Shown here piece after piece: positions 33,585 to 42,900 of a DNA stretch of 64,000 nucleotides. Each line of letters opens with the position of its first letter. Within the stretch, counting starts at the first letter, position 1. Made by a program: the position numbers and the translations under genes. The stretch comes from Cytobacillus oceanisediminis (GTDB taxonomy: Bacteria > Bacillota > Bacilli > Bacillales > Cytobacillaceae). The stretch covers positions 62,001 through 126,000 of the forward strand of contig NZ_QGTW01000003.1 in the NCBI RefSeq assembly GCF_003182355.1, in the 5' to 3' direction. The notes beneath the pieces are model-generated. The model was not told the DNA's origin and made no database searches. It was given only the letters and a program-made list of their open reading frames with translations.

Positions 33585-34419
33585 TTACACTCTCTCCATT
33601 TCCAGCTGTTTCCCTTTTATAAGACAGGTCCTTTAAAACCTCTTTTGTCAGGGTTTCATGGACACGCTCTGCTATTAATTCATACCCTTTGTCATTGGGA
33701 TGAAAATAGTCGGTAAATAGAAGATTTTCCTGCGTATTTTGGAAAAGATCATCTATTTCAACAAAATAGGTTCCTGGATACATGGCCAATATGGCTCGGC
33801 TTGTACTGTTCCAGTCTTCAAGAATATCGGTAATTTCCCTAATTTCTGAAAACCACTTCAAGAAAGGGTTATATAACCCTATTAAAACTATCTTAATATT
33901 TGGGTTTACCTCTTTTATTGTATTTAAAACATCCGTTAAATTTTTTTCATAATTTTTCTTTTCCTTTGCGAAAGCTTTCATTTTTAGATTTGAAAAATTT
34001 TCACGCACTACTTTCATAACATCATTGCCGCCAATGGTTATAATAACTACGTCTGCGTTTTTCACAACATCTTTTACTTCATCAGTCTCCAATTTTTTCA
34101 ATAATTGATCCGAACGATTGCCTCTAACACCAAAATTATAAAAAGCTGCATCTTGAACACTTTTATCCTGTTCCAATAGATCTTCGAGATAAGGCACATA
34201 ACCGCCCCGTTCAGTGCTGTCACCAACGCCTTGTGTTAATGAATCACCGACAGCTGCAATCGTAAGATTCCTTGGAAAGAATTCCATTGGAATTTGTTCT
34301 TTTGCTGTTAACTCGGATTGTTTACCAGGATGAACTATATCCTTATTGGTTAATGGACTAAAACTGCAGGAAACCAGCAGCAACAAGCTAAAAAAGATGA
34401 AGGTGAATTTTTTAATCAT
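33574..34419 (-). CDS. ypmR: SGNH/GDSL-type esterase lipoprotein (YpmR)
   Basis: The 281-residue lipoprotein has Cys18 in LLVSC. SGNH blocks are GDSLTQG (catalytic Ser60), GVRGNRSDQL (block II Gly), IGGNDVM (block III Asn) and DYFHPNDKGY (Asp and His near 245). It is anchored outside the membrane; the substrate is probably a lipid or wall-polymer ester. A GGGGCAGGTGA site precedes the ATG. It lies 121 bases after the sco gene and overlaps ypmS. Confidence 0.9.
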   Translation of the reverse strand: MIKKFTFIFFSLLLLVSCSFSPLTNKDIVHPGKQSELTAKEQIPMEFFPRNLTIAAVGDSLTQGVGDSTERGGYVPYLEDLLEQDKSVQDAAFYNFGVRGNRSDQLLKKLETDEVKDVVKNADVVIITIGGNDVMKVVRENFSNLKMKAFAKEKKNYEKNLTDVLNTIKEVNPNIKIVLIGLYNPFLKWFSEIREITDILEDWNSTSRAILAMYPGTYFVEIDDLFQNTQENLLFTDYFHPNDKGYELIAERVHETLTKEVLKDLSYKRETAGNGESVIER

Positions 34420-34517
34420 TTTATCACCTGCCCCATTAAGTCATTCATATTATAACATGTGCCTCTTATTTGAAAAAAACAAACCTCTTTTAAGTTTGAA
34501 GCTTTTTGGACGAAAAA

Positions 34518-34547
34518 GAAAATAGACCTTCTTAAAAGGTCTATTGT
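34518..34547 (-). terminator. Terminator of the sco gene
   Basis: The stem AATAGACCTT / AAAGGTCTATT overlaps the stop codon and is followed by a T-rich tract on the minus strand. Confidence 0.75.
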
Positions 34548-35119
34548 AAGGCTTTGATATCCCTGATGATCTCATCTAAAGGAATTTCCGCAAGTCCAGT
34601 ATAGTATTTCATTACATTGCCTTCCTGGTCGACTAAGTAAAAGTCTGTTCCATGTATCACCTGATCGCCAGTTTGCGGTTTTTTCACAATCGTTTTAAAG
34701 TTATCCATCGCATACTTCTCTATTTCTTCCTGCTTATAACCGGTTAAAAAATGCCAGTTGCTGAAATCTGCACTATATTGGGAACCATAATCCTTCAGCA
34801 CTTCAGGTGTATCGACTTTTGGGTCAACACTAAAAGAAACAAATTCAATATTTTCAATGCCTTCTTCTTCAGCCAGCTGCTGAAGCTTTTTCATGTTGGC
34901 TGTCATCGGCATACATACATCTTCACAATTTGTAAAAATAAAGTCTGCTACCCATACTTTACCTTCAAGGTCCTTTAAGCCGAATTCCTTATTCTCCTGA
35001 TTTGTATAAGTAAAATCGGCGAGCTCCCAGTTTAGCGCGTCCTTGATCCCACTTTGTCCACATGCTGAAAGAAGCAGTATAACAGCTAAGCAAATCATTG
35101 CCAATACTCGTAATTTCAT
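34541..35119 (-). CDS. ypmQ: SCO1/SenC-family copper protein (BsSCO-like)
   Basis: This 192-residue lipoprotein has Cys20 in LLSAC and a thioredoxin-like domain. The copper ligands are Cys65 and Cys69 in FTNCEDVC and His156 in VIHGTDF. Sco proteins deliver copper to the CuA site of cytochrome c oxidase outside the membrane. The site AGCAGGTG precedes the ATG. Synteny with ypmR and ypmS matches B. subtilis ypmQ. Confidence 0.93.
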   Translation of the reverse strand: MKLRVLAMICLAVILLLSACGQSGIKDALNWELADFTYTNQENKEFGLKDLEGKVWVADFIFTNCEDVCMPMTANMKKLQQLAEEEGIENIEFVSFSVDPKVDTPEVLKDYGSQYSADFSNWHFLTGYKQEEIEKYAMDNFKTIVKKPQTGDQVIHGTDFYLVDQEGNVMKYYTGLAEIPLDEIIRDIKALQ

Positions 35120-35345
35120 AAATTCACCTGCTTTAATTAGTTACGAAGCTAATTTTAGCAAATATTCATGAAAGAAGAAAGAAATACATGTGACAAACCT
35201 GTGAACACAATTTGCATTTAGTCTATTACAACTGTTCTGACAAGCGTATTTTCCACTTTTGTTTCAAAGGTTGCATTTTTATATACTTCCTCTACTCTTT
35301 TTTTGTCACCTGCTTCCCTCTTATTACTTCTGAATTAAATAAGCA
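35120..35345. other. Intergenic stretch upstream of sco
   Basis: About 230 bp. A minus-strand open frame of about 37 codons ending at 35218 (reading KNATFETKVENTLVRTVVID) looks coding-like but has no start codon or ribosome binding site, so it may be a gene remnant. Confidence 0.4.
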
Positions 35346-35375
35346 TAAAAAACACCCTAGGGGTTAGGGTGTTCT
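35346..35375 (-). terminator. Terminator of the sensor kinase gene
   Basis: The stem AACACCCTA / TAGGGTGTT has a 5-base loop with a T run on the minus strand. Confidence 0.85.
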
Positions 35376-35422
35376 TGTCTTGTGGTTTGTCATAATCTCA
35401 TAGAAGATCTTATGTATTGTCA

Positions 35423-37039
35423 TTAACCATTGGCAATAGGAATGTATATTCTAAAAACCGTTCCTTTTCCTTTTTCGCTGTCAACCTCTATTCGCCCTTT
35501 CATTCTTTCAATTATCTGGTAACAAACAAGAAGGCCCATTCCTGTTCCCTTTTCCTTTAAAGAATAAAAGGCTGTACCCAATCTTTCCAATTCCTCTTTT
35601 GTCATTCCTATTCCTGAATCACTTATTTCAAAAACGCCATACTGTCCATCCTGATAAACAGATAGAGCTAAACTTCCTCCTTCTTTCATCGCTTCTATGC
35701 CATTTTTATAAATATTAATCAGCACTTGCTTTAACTCACTCGTGTTCCCCCTAATGTAAACTCCTTCTGAAATTTGAGAAGCTACAGAGATGTTTTTAGA
35801 CATCATTGCATAAGAATTCATTAAGTCCATCACTTTGGACGCAAGTTCTGCCGCATCAAGGTCCTCGACTTGATCCAAATCTGGTTTAGCGAGGGATAGA
35901 TAGTTATTAATAATTGTCTCAGCCCTCTCCATCTCATCAATCATTAGTCTAATGTACATACGTTCTTCTTCGCTCATTTGGTCCTTTGACAAAAAGATTT
36001 GCAGAAAACCTTTAACCACAGTCATTGGGTTCCTGATCTCATGGGCGACCGATGCAGCAAGCTGGCCGATTGCATTCATCTTTTCTGCTCTCTGCAGCTC
36101 CTTAAGGATTTTTGTTTTTTCCATGATGTGTTCCATTTCGCCAATGGCTTCCTCAAACCGGTGTGAAGAAGCCATGTTCCTCTGAACTGACCCAAATTGT
36201 TCCGAAGTCGCCGACAATCGCTCAAAAAGAATGGACAACTGGTTTGTCATAAAGTTAAATCTTTCAGAAAGAACCCCTAATTCCGACTGATTTGATGGCT
36301 TTAGCTTCACGTTAAAGTTTCCGCTGCTCACTTCTTTAAATCCTGAGATTATATCATTGATCGGCTCTAGAACCTTCTTTAGCCCCCGTCTTAGAATAAA
36401 ATAGACAAGGATAATAATGGCTAAAAAGAACCCGGACAAATACAAAGCCAAATCTTTTTGAAATGAGTCTATCACTGTTGCATTAATATCAATACACAGA
36501 ATTGCAGTAATATTGCCCTGCGGATCCGTTATGGGGGCAAAGGCGGAAATCCACATTCCATATTGATCGCGATAAACTTTGCTGTATGCCGTTTTATTTT
36601 GGCTAACTGCTTCAGAAAACCCCTCCAAAAAAGCCTCTCCTGCTGAATAATAGGAAAAAGGTTCCAACCCCATATTTTTTTGTCTTTTTGAAGTTGCCAG
36701 GTACATCACTGACCATTCCTGACTTTTTTCAGGCATAAACAGGGAAGCATTAGAAAAGGATGCTTTTTCATCTACCAAAGAAATAATATGTTCCAGCCTT
36801 TTATAGGCAGGATGTTCAGGATCTTGAAACTCCTTTACTTTTTCAACATCATCATTAGAAATAACAGAGCTCCACAGAGAGGCCATTTCAGCTACTCTGT
36901 TTGAAAGCTGTTCCTCCATTTGTCTGGTTTCAACCATGAAGCTGATACCCGCTGTTAACACCGTAACCAGGAATGTTATAAGAAAGGAGAATAACAGCAC
37001 TTTTCTGAATAAAGGCAGGTTTTTGATTTGATCTTTCAT
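35423..37039 (-). CDS. Membrane sensor histidine kinase (sporulation-kinase-like)
   Basis: The product has 538 residues from MKDQIKNLPLF; GGTG lies 9 bases before this ATG, though an upstream TTG is possible. Membrane helices at about 14-36 and 198-218 flank an extracellular Cache-like sensor of 160 residues. A HAMP domain, a linker coiled coil, HisKA with phospho-acceptor His333 (HEIRNP) and HATPase_c follow. N, G1 and G2 boxes read NIYKNGIEAM, DSGIGM and GTGMGL. The H-box and C-terminal layout resemble KinB/KinD/KinE-type kinases of the sporulation phosphorelay. No response regulator gene is adjacent, which fits an orphan kinase feeding Spo0F. The ligand is unknown. Confidence 0.88.
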   Translation of the reverse strand: MKDQIKNLPLFRKVLLFSFLITFLVTVLTAGISFMVETRQMEEQLSNRVAEMASLWSSVISNDDVEKVKEFQDPEHPAYKRLEHIISLVDEKASFSNASLFMPEKSQEWSVMYLATSKRQKNMGLEPFSYYSAGEAFLEGFSEAVSQNKTAYSKVYRDQYGMWISAFAPITDPQGNITAILCIDINATVIDSFQKDLALYLSGFFLAIIILVYFILRRGLKKVLEPINDIISGFKEVSSGNFNVKLKPSNQSELGVLSERFNFMTNQLSILFERLSATSEQFGSVQRNMASSHRFEEAIGEMEHIMEKTKILKELQRAEKMNAIGQLAASVAHEIRNPMTVVKGFLQIFLSKDQMSEEERMYIRLMIDEMERAETIINNYLSLAKPDLDQVEDLDAAELASKVMDLMNSYAMMSKNISVASQISEGVYIRGNTSELKQVLINIYKNGIEAMKEGGSLALSVYQDGQYGVFEISDSGIGMTKEELERLGTAFYSLKEKGTGMGLLVCYQIIERMKGRIEVDSEKGKGTVFRIYIPIANG

Positions 37040-37232
37040 AAAAGCAGTCACCGAATCCTTCAAAATTGTAAATAGCTAACTAACCTTTTTCGGCAAAACT
37101 TGAAAGAATACCTTTTATTTATAAAAAGTTTTAAGAATTGCTTACAATGACTCATATGTAATAACTATTTAAATACAGGTTTTTCAACCACGATTATTAG
37201 CCGGCAGCCAAAGGAGAAGCATCTAAAATAAA

Positions 37233-37264
37233 AATAGCATGGTCTCATAAAGGAAACCATGCGT
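37233..37264 (-). terminator. Terminator of degV
   Basis: The stem GCATGGT / ACCATGC with a 12-base loop and a T-rich minus-strand tail lies just past the degV stop codon. Confidence 0.75.
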
Positions 37265-37270
37265 CCATAT

Positions 37271-38116
37271 TTAATCCTCCAAATAATACATAAAGCCAAT
37301 TGCCCCAGGACCAGTATGCGTGCTGATAATAGGCGTTGTTTCTTCTATTTCAATGGGTTCATATCCAGATATTTCTTCAACCATCTTTTTCAGCTTGGAA
37401 GCAAGCCCGTAACCTTCTGCATGTACGAGGCCTACGCCCTTAATTGCTTTTCCCTTAACATCCTCGGCAAATTGCTTAGCCAAATATTTTGCAACCTGAG
37501 TATGGCTTCTTACCTTCGTAACCGGTGTATAGACGCCCCCTTCAAGGGATGCAATTGGCTTTATATTCAGCAAAGAACCAATCATAGCTTTGCCTTTGCC
37601 AATTCTCCCCCCTTTTACAAGGTTTTCAAGAGTGTCCACCACTACAAATAATTTTGTATTCTCACGAATTGTCTCCAGGCGCTCAACAATTTCTTCCACA
37701 CTCTTTCCTTTCTTGGCCAATCTGGCTGCTTCCATTACCTGAAAGGCCAGTGCTTTGGAAATATATCTTGAATCTACTACTTTTACCTTTGCAGCTGACA
37801 TTCCAGCCGCGCTTTCAGCTGACTGGACTGTGCCGCTCATCCCGCCAGTCATATGTATAGAAAGAATCTCATATCCTTCTTCTCCAAATCGGTCGTATAC
37901 CTCTACAAATGCTCCAGCAGGAGGCTGTGAGCTTTTTGGAAGCTCATTTGCTGCTTTCATTTTCCCCATAAACTCAGATGGGGTAATATCAACCCGGTCT
38001 AAATATGTATTTCCTTCAATATGGATAGATAGTGGAACGACTTCAATATCATATTTTTCAATTATTTCATTCGACAGATCCGCTGTAGAATCTGTAACAA
38101 TTTTAATTTTACCCAT
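37271..38116 (-). CDS. DegV-family fatty-acid-binding protein
   Basis: The 281-residue cytosolic protein has the full DegV fold: KIVTDSTADLSNEI at the N-terminus, KSSQPPAGAF, ILSIHMTGGMSGTVQSA and THTGPGAIG near the end. In Gram-positives, FakB proteins of this family present fatty acids to the kinase FakA for use in phospholipids; the Ser/Thr residues in TADLS and MSGT contact the carboxylate. No fakA is adjacent. An AAGGTG site precedes the ATG. Confidence 0.9.
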   Translation of the reverse strand: MGKIKIVTDSTADLSNEIIEKYDIEVVPLSIHIEGNTYLDRVDITPSEFMGKMKAANELPKSSQPPAGAFVEVYDRFGEEGYEILSIHMTGGMSGTVQSAESAAGMSAAKVKVVDSRYISKALAFQVMEAARLAKKGKSVEEIVERLETIRENTKLFVVVDTLENLVKGGRIGKGKAMIGSLLNIKPIASLEGGVYTPVTKVRSHTQVAKYLAKQFAEDVKGKAIKGVGLVHAEGYGLASKLKKMVEEISGYEPIEIEETTPIISTHTGPGAIGFMYYLED

Positions 38117-38253
38117 TGCACCTTCACATCCCTAGCATTAACAATTAGTTCATATTATACATTTAAGCAATATACAAATAAAGCGAAACACAAAACAAGC
38201 AATCGAATAAGATACTTGTCTCCCTGAATTGCTTAAACCAAAATCCATAATAA

Positions 38254-38282
38254 AAGAGTACCGGCGGCTGCCGGTACCCAAA
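38254..38282 (-). terminator. Terminator of the DUF2535 gene
   Basis: The perfect 8-bp GC-rich stem GTACCGGC / GCCGGTAC is followed by TCTTTTATT on the minus strand. Confidence 0.85.
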
Positions 38283-38285
38283 ATG

Positions 38286-38537
38286 TTAGGCGTTATTCTT
38301 TAATTCTGGAGTTTTAAAGATTTCTTCATATACTGGCCATTTCAAAACTCTTTTTAGATACTCTCTGAATGAGTGGCTTCTGTTTGTTTTTCCATTGCCA
38401 TATACGGTGGTAATAAAAGTTTGTAAACGGACTTGGATCATAAAATAATAATGGCTATCTTTCTCCAATACAGGAATTTCTACGATTTTTACCTTCTGTC
38501 CAACAGCATTTTTGAACTCTAGGCTTTTGAATAGCAA
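38286..38537 (-). CDS. ypmP: DUF2535 protein (YpmP-like)
   Basis: The product has 83 residues, equal to the B. subtilis YpmP length, when started at TTG 9 bases after AAGAGG. A longer frame upstream has no site. The motifs LFKSLEFKNAVGQKVKIVEI, IQVRLQTFI and SHFREYLKRVLKWPVYEE-type text (SHSFREYLKRVLKWP) define the family. Function is unknown. It is a single gene with a strong terminator. A repeat copy fills the space up to tatC. Confidence 0.85.
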   Translation of the reverse strand: MLFKSLEFKNAVGQKVKIVEIPVLEKDSHYYFMIQVRLQTFITTVYGNGKTNRSHSFREYLKRVLKWPVYEEIFKTPELKNNA

Positions 38538-38640
38538 AATATCAATCCTCTTTTTCACCCGTTTGTTTATATTATACCCCAATTATGGCTCGAAATGTGT
38601 CTGAATATGCTGGCTTACTAATTTTTTTATAAAAAATGGC

Positions 38641-38858
38641 TCTATTAACCTTGCCTGTTGATTTCCGCTTCAGGTGCTCAGCGAACCTCGGGCGATCCGA
38701 TGCCCCTCAGTGCCTTGCGCATGCGGGGTCTCCCTTTGATTCCGCACTCCCGCAGGACTTTAATTAAGCATCCTTGAATTAATACCGCACGAAAGAGATG
38801 CAGATGCATTTTCGAGGATCTCGCACCTTCTGCTCCTATCAGCAAAGTGCCAAAATCA
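38641..38858 (-). repeat. Interspersed ~200-bp repeat, copy C
   Basis: A full-length copy in the orientation opposite to E and H. It carries TTGCCTGTTGATTTCCGCTT, GTGCTCAGCGAACCTCGGGC, ATGCGGGGTCTCCCTTTGA, CTCCCGCAGGACTTTAATTA, ATGCATTTTCGAGGATCTCG and GCAAAGTGCCAAAATCA. It ends one base before the tatC stop codon. Confidence 0.85.
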
Positions 38859-39590
38859 TTAGGCTTTAACAAAGCGTTGATCTCTCCTCAGCTTTCGTTT
38901 ATAAACAATCTTAGATAAGTTTATACTGATTTCATACAGAAGCAGCAAAGGGATTGTTACAAGAATATCAGACATAAAATCCGGTGGAGAAATAACAACA
39001 GATATAAAAATAAGAACAAAATAAGCATATTTCCTTATTTTTGTCAGCACATATGGATTAATAATCCCGAGAGAAGTCAGGAACATAATGATTACCGGCA
39101 GCTCAAACAATATCCCAAAAGGCAGGGTCATATGAAGGACAAAACGAAAATATTTATCCGCTGTGAAATTGGCCTCAAACATTTCTCCTCCCAATTCGAC
39201 AAGGAAACTTAGGACTGTAGGAAAAATAACAAAATATCCAAAGCATAAGCCTGCAATAAATAATATGAAAAGCGCCGGTACATAAGAAAGTGAAATTCTT
39301 CGTTCAGCCGTGGTTAGAGCAGGCTTTACAAAAAGCCAAATTTGAAAAGCCAAGACCGGTATAGTCCCTGCTACCGCTATGACAGTCACAAGCATAAAAT
39401 ACACCCAGATTATATCACTGGGGCCCAGGACAATTAATTTAACATCCAAGTCTTTTACAAGCCACTGATAAATATCTTTTACAAATACGAAACCTGCAAT
39501 GAAGAATACAATAAATGCTGATGCTGCTATGATTAGCCTTTTCCTCAATTCATCCAGGTGATCGACTAAATTAAGCTCTTTATCTTCCAT
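38859..39590 (-). CDS. tatC: Twin-arginine translocase subunit TatC
   Basis: The 243-residue protein has six membrane helices. The N-terminal signature is LVDHLDELRKRLI, whose conserved Glu contacts twin-arginine signal peptides, and the FVKPALT and GMLFELPV-type (GILFELPVIIMFL) blocks are present. It forms the Tat receptor with TatA, which is encoded 325 bases upstream, and exports folded proteins. A GCAGGAG site precedes the ATG. The coding region is bracketed by repeat copies C and D. Confidence 0.95.
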   Translation of the reverse strand: MEDKELNLVDHLDELRKRLIIAASAFIVFFIAGFVFVKDIYQWLVKDLDVKLIVLGPSDIIWVYFMLVTVIAVAGTIPVLAFQIWLFVKPALTTAERRISLSYVPALFILFIAGLCFGYFVIFPTVLSFLVELGGEMFEANFTADKYFRFVLHMTLPFGILFELPVIIMFLTSLGIINPYVLTKIRKYAYFVLIFISVVISPPDFMSDILVTIPLLLLYEISINLSKIVYKRKLRRDQRFVKA

Positions 39591-39651
39591 ATTGTTCTCC
39601 TGCCAATTTAATGAAGCCGGGCTCTGGCCCAGCCTTTATTTACTTATAATA

Positions 39652-39862
39652 AGGCTCTTTTGACTAGCCTGCTGGTTACCGCTCCAGGTGCTCAGCGAAC
39701 CTCGGGCGGGTCCCGGGATCCTGGCGTCCTGCGCCTGCGGGGTCCCCCTTTGACTGGCTTTTCCCCCTGGAGTAATTCTTGAAAAAACATCGCACGAAAA
39801 AAATGCGAATGTATTTTCGAGGATCTCGTGCCTTCGCTCCAATCAACAGGGTGCCAAAATAA
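39652..39862 (-). repeat. Interspersed ~200-bp repeat, copy D
   Basis: A full-length copy between tatA and tatC, with AGGTGCTCAGCGAACCTCGG, GCCTGCGGGGTCCCCCTTTG, AAAATGCGAATGTATTTTCG and CAACAGGGTGCCAAAATAAA. Open frames crossing it are products of the repeat. Confidence 0.85.
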
Positions 39863-39915
39863 ACATTAAGGATTAATTCTGCCTATAATAAAAAAAAGGC
39901 GCAAGAAGTAATTCC

Positions 39916-40107
39916 TCACACCTTATTCTTTGTATCATCTTCAAGCTCTTCCATTACATCACTAGTCAGGTCACGAGTTGATTTCTTAAATTCCCTTAAG
40001 GTTTCCCCAAAAGCACGACCGATTTCCGGCAGCTTTTTTGGTCCAAAAATAATAAGGGCCAAAACAAGAATTAAAATCAACCCTGGAACACCGATATTTG
40101 AAAGCAT
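39916..40107 (-). CDS. tatA: Twin-arginine translocase subunit TatA
   Basis: The product has 63 residues from MLSNIGVPG, placed by AAAGGGG 9 bases upstream. It has one membrane helix (about 4-22) ending in [15 protein letters not shown], the hinge and amphipathic-helix signature of TatA. An acidic tail follows ([13 protein letters not shown]). It forms the pore-building part of the Tat system with TatC downstream. The two are probably one transcript even though a repeat has been inserted between them. Confidence 0.93.
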   Translation of the reverse strand: MLSNIGVPGLILILVLALIIFGPKKLPEIGRAFGETLREFKKSTRDLTSDVMEELEDDTKNKV

Positions 40108-40254
40108 GCAGTAAATCCCCTTTAAAATACATTGTTGTAAATCTACATTGATTATAGTATTTTTCAAGGAAAATGTCGCAGATACAGAAAAAAGTTCATA
40201 TTAAATTCACAAAAAAATATTTTACCTTCACTCACCTACTTGCAGCGAGGGTAC

Positions 40255-41523
40255 TTACACAAGCAAATGGAAAAGGTTGCTATCCTTGTTTATCTCAGTA
40301 TAGGAGAAGCCTTTTTTATTCATTCTTAAAATTAGATCACTATAGTCTTCTTTATGCTTTAGTTCTATACCAACAAGTGCAGGCCCGTTTTCTTTATTAT
40401 TTTTCTTTGTGTATTCAAAACGGGTAATATCATCCGTTGGACCGAGCACCTCATCAAGGAACTCCCTTAACGCTCCGGCACGCTGCGGAAAATTAACAAT
40501 AAAGTGGTAAAGTAGGCCTTCGTACAGCAAGGACCTTTCTTTAATTTCCTGCATGCGCCCAATATCGTTATTTCCGCCGCTGATTACACAGACGACGTTT
40601 TTTCCTCTAATTTGTTCCCTGCACAAATCCAAGGCCGCGATCGGCATTGCTCCAGCCGGCTCAGCGACAATCGCATGCTCATTGTATAATTCAAGAATGG
40701 TGGTACACACTTTTCCTTCAGGAACCATGAAAATATCATCTACGAGTTCATAGCAAATTTCATAGGTTTTTTCACCCACACACTTGACCGCTGCACCATC
40801 TACAAATTTATCAATCTCATCCAACGGAGCCACTGTTTGGGTTCTGATTGACTCGCTCATTGATGGAGCCCCTGCAGGCTCTACTCCGATCATCTGCGTT
40901 TCCGGGGAAATGCTTTTTATGTAAGTGCTTAAGCCTGCCATCAAACCGCCTCCGCCAATGCTGGCAAAAACATAATCCACAGGTTCCTCGCAGTCATTCA
41001 GCAGTTCAACTGCTACGGTACCCTGTCCGGCAATCACCATTTCATCATCAAATGGATGTATAAAAGCTCTGCTTTCCGCCTCAGCACATTTTATAGCTTC
41101 ATGATAGGAATCATCAAAGGTATCACCTACGAGGATAATTTCAACGGAGTCCCTGCCGAATAGCTCCACCTGGCTTACTTTTTGTCTAGGCGTCGTTGCC
41201 GGCATAAAAATTTTCCCTTGGACGCCAAGGTGCCTGCAGGCATATGCAACTCCCTGTGCGTGGTTTCCCGCACTGGCACAGACAACGCCGTTTTCAAGTT
41301 CTGCTGCATTTAAGGATTTAACTTTATAGTAGGCACCTCTTAATTTAAATGAGCGGACATGCTGCAAATCTTCTCTTTTCAAATAAACATTGCACCCATA
41401 TTTTTCAGATAGCCGTTCATTTTTCTGTAAAGGCGTATGGGCAACAATATCCTTAAGCTGCTGGTATGCAATCAAAATATCTTCCAACTGCACCCATTTC
41501 TTTGTCATTACCTTTTGTTCCAT
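40255..41523 (-). CDS. ilvA: Threonine ammonia-lyase, biosynthetic type
   Basis: The product has 422 residues from MEQKVMTKK (the B. subtilis length), placed by AGAGGGTGG 4 bases upstream. It is a PLP fold-type II enzyme with the Schiff-base lysine in SFKLRGAYYK and the phosphate loop FASIGGGGLMAG. A single C-terminal ACT-like regulatory domain (about 330-422) binds isoleucine. It converts threonine to 2-oxobutyrate, the first step to isoleucine. ilvD, a later enzyme, is also in this window (59938-61623) but not linked. Confidence 0.95.
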   Translation of the reverse strand: MEQKVMTKKWVQLEDILIAYQQLKDIVAHTPLQKNERLSEKYGCNVYLKREDLQHVRSFKLRGAYYKVKSLNAAELENGVVCASAGNHAQGVAYACRHLGVQGKIFMPATTPRQKVSQVELFGRDSVEIILVGDTFDDSYHEAIKCAEAESRAFIHPFDDEMVIAGQGTVAVELLNDCEEPVDYVFASIGGGGLMAGLSTYIKSISPETQMIGVEPAGAPSMSESIRTQTVAPLDEIDKFVDGAAVKCVGEKTYEICYELVDDIFMVPEGKVCTTILELYNEHAIVAEPAGAMPIAALDLCREQIRGKNVVCVISGGNNDIGRMQEIKERSLLYEGLLYHFIVNFPQRAGALREFLDEVLGPTDDITRFEYTKKNNKENGPALVGIELKHKEDYSDLILRMNKKGFSYTEINKDSNLFHLLV

Positions 41524-41696
41524 TTTGCCACCCTCTTCTTTACAAGTTATTAATTTGTACATTATACCATGTGAAATCATGATTTCAATCTCATTTTTTT
41601 AAAATTTACATTTTTCGAATTCTTTTATGGATAGAATCAAAGGAAACTAACATATAATAAGCAAAAGTTAATTCATATTTTAAAAGGGGTGCAGGT

Positions 41697-41933
41697 ATGG
41701 AGTTTTCTTTATGCAGTCTGGATAGTGCTTTGCCGGTAGAAGTTACATTGGATGAGGACAATGGAAGATACATGATTCGAAAGAGCGACACGAGCGGTGA
41801 GTATTTTAATAGCGCCAATGAGTTAATACATTGGGTTAAAACGAATTTCTCAGCGGAAGAGTTTTGCGATCCAAGTGAGTATCATGGGATGATCCAAAAG
41901 CTAACCGATTATCTGATCAATCCTAACCTTTAG
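41697..41933 (+). CDS. 78-residue conserved-type protein, function unknown
   Basis: This acidic soluble protein begins at an ATG 6 bases after AAAGGGG. It has no signal or membrane segment. The first half looks like a small beta domain (VEVTLDEDNGRYMIRKSDT-like), the second is helical (YHGMIQKLTDYLI). It lies divergently from ilvA and convergently with plsC, with a strong shared terminator, so it is a single-gene unit. I do not recognise the family. Confidence 0.65.
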   Translation: MEFSLCSLDSALPVEVTLDEDNGRYMIRKSDTSGEYFNSANELIHWVKTNFSAEEFCDPSEYHGMIQKLTDYLINPNL

Positions 41934-41958
41934 TACAAAACGCAATAAAGAAAGCTTA

Positions 41959-41993
41959 AATGAAAAGGCCCCTGAAAATTGGGGCCTTTTCCA
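41959..41993. terminator. Bidirectional terminator upstream of the plsC end
   Basis: The stem GAAAAGGCCCC / GGGGCCTTTTC lies between convergent genes. Confidence 0.9.
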
Positions 41994-41994
41994 A

Positions 41995-42726
41995 TTATGA
42001 AGCAATTCTCTTTTCGGACAAACTGCTGCAAATAATCTCTCTCACATCATGAGCAAGAAGCCTCGCATCCTTTTCTTTGACAATTTTGGGATTGACAGGC
42101 GGGCATACGCAAATATCTATTGGCGCAGGTTTAATAAGCCTTCCGTTCTTTTCAAATACATCTGCAGTCCCCTTTATTGAAATAGGAACAATCGGCACAC
42201 CTGCATCCTGAGCAAGACGGAAACCGCCTACTTTGAAAGGAGCTACTGGCCCTCCTTTACTTCTGGTTCCTTCCGGGAAAATAACAAGAGAATGACCCTG
42301 CCTCAAAAATTCAGCACCTTCCCTAAGGGACTTTATAGCACTTTGGCGATTCCTGCGGTCAATGAAAACACAATTCATGACTTTCATCCATGAAGAGATA
42401 ATTGGAGCTTTTTTTACTTCCACCTTGGAAATGAACCCAAAGGGCTTTTCAATGGAAGCGAGAAGAGCTGGAATATCAAAATCGCCTTCATGATTGCAAA
42501 CCATAACAACAGGTCCATCTGGAATATATTCCTGTCCGGATACATTAACTTTTGAACCTGATATTTTCATAACCGTTCGGGCCCACCTCTGCGGTACATT
42601 GTGGATAATCTTATCACGTTTTTCCACGGGCATTATTGGGTCCAGCTTTTTCATGCGAGACAAAGCAGGCAGACTATAAGTCAGGTATCCGCCCATATAA
42701 AGAAAAAAAATAATCAATCGAAGCAT
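41995..42726 (-). CDS. 1-acyl-sn-glycerol-3-phosphate acyltransferase (PlsC family)
   Basis: The 243-residue protein has one N-terminal membrane helix and the four acyltransferase blocks: CNHEGDFD (NHx4D), VFIDRRNRQS, VIFPEGTRSKGG and VPIVPISIKG. It makes phosphatidic acid from lysophosphatidic acid at the membrane. Its position upstream of the ilvA region and next to dfrA-thyA corresponds to B. subtilis ypkP/plsC-type genes in the ypk-ypl area. A GGAGG site precedes the ATG. Confidence 0.9.
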   Translation of the reverse strand: MLRLIIFFLYMGGYLTYSLPALSRMKKLDPIMPVEKRDKIIHNVPQRWARTVMKISGSKVNVSGQEYIPDGPVVMVCNHEGDFDIPALLASIEKPFGFISKVEVKKAPIISSWMKVMNCVFIDRRNRQSAIKSLREGAEFLRQGHSLVIFPEGTRSKGGPVAPFKVGGFRLAQDAGVPIVPISIKGTADVFEKNGRLIKPAPIDICVCPPVNPKIVKEKDARLLAHDVREIICSSLSEKRIAS

Positions 42727-42900
42727 TACAACCTCCTGATGTTCAGACGTCTCTCATTATATAATAATAAATTTTCTTTAACTTATGATTGAAACTTTGC
42801 TGTACAGCATCATACAGCGGTTTATTCTCTACCAAGGCAAACTGCCCTTAATTAACCATTAATTTCATTCAGCCACGTAGATTCTCCTACAAAATAAGTA

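Noticed and set aside
35218..35334. A coding-like minus-strand frame ending in TLVRTVVID
   Set aside because: No start codon or ribosome site was found; at most it is a gene remnant.
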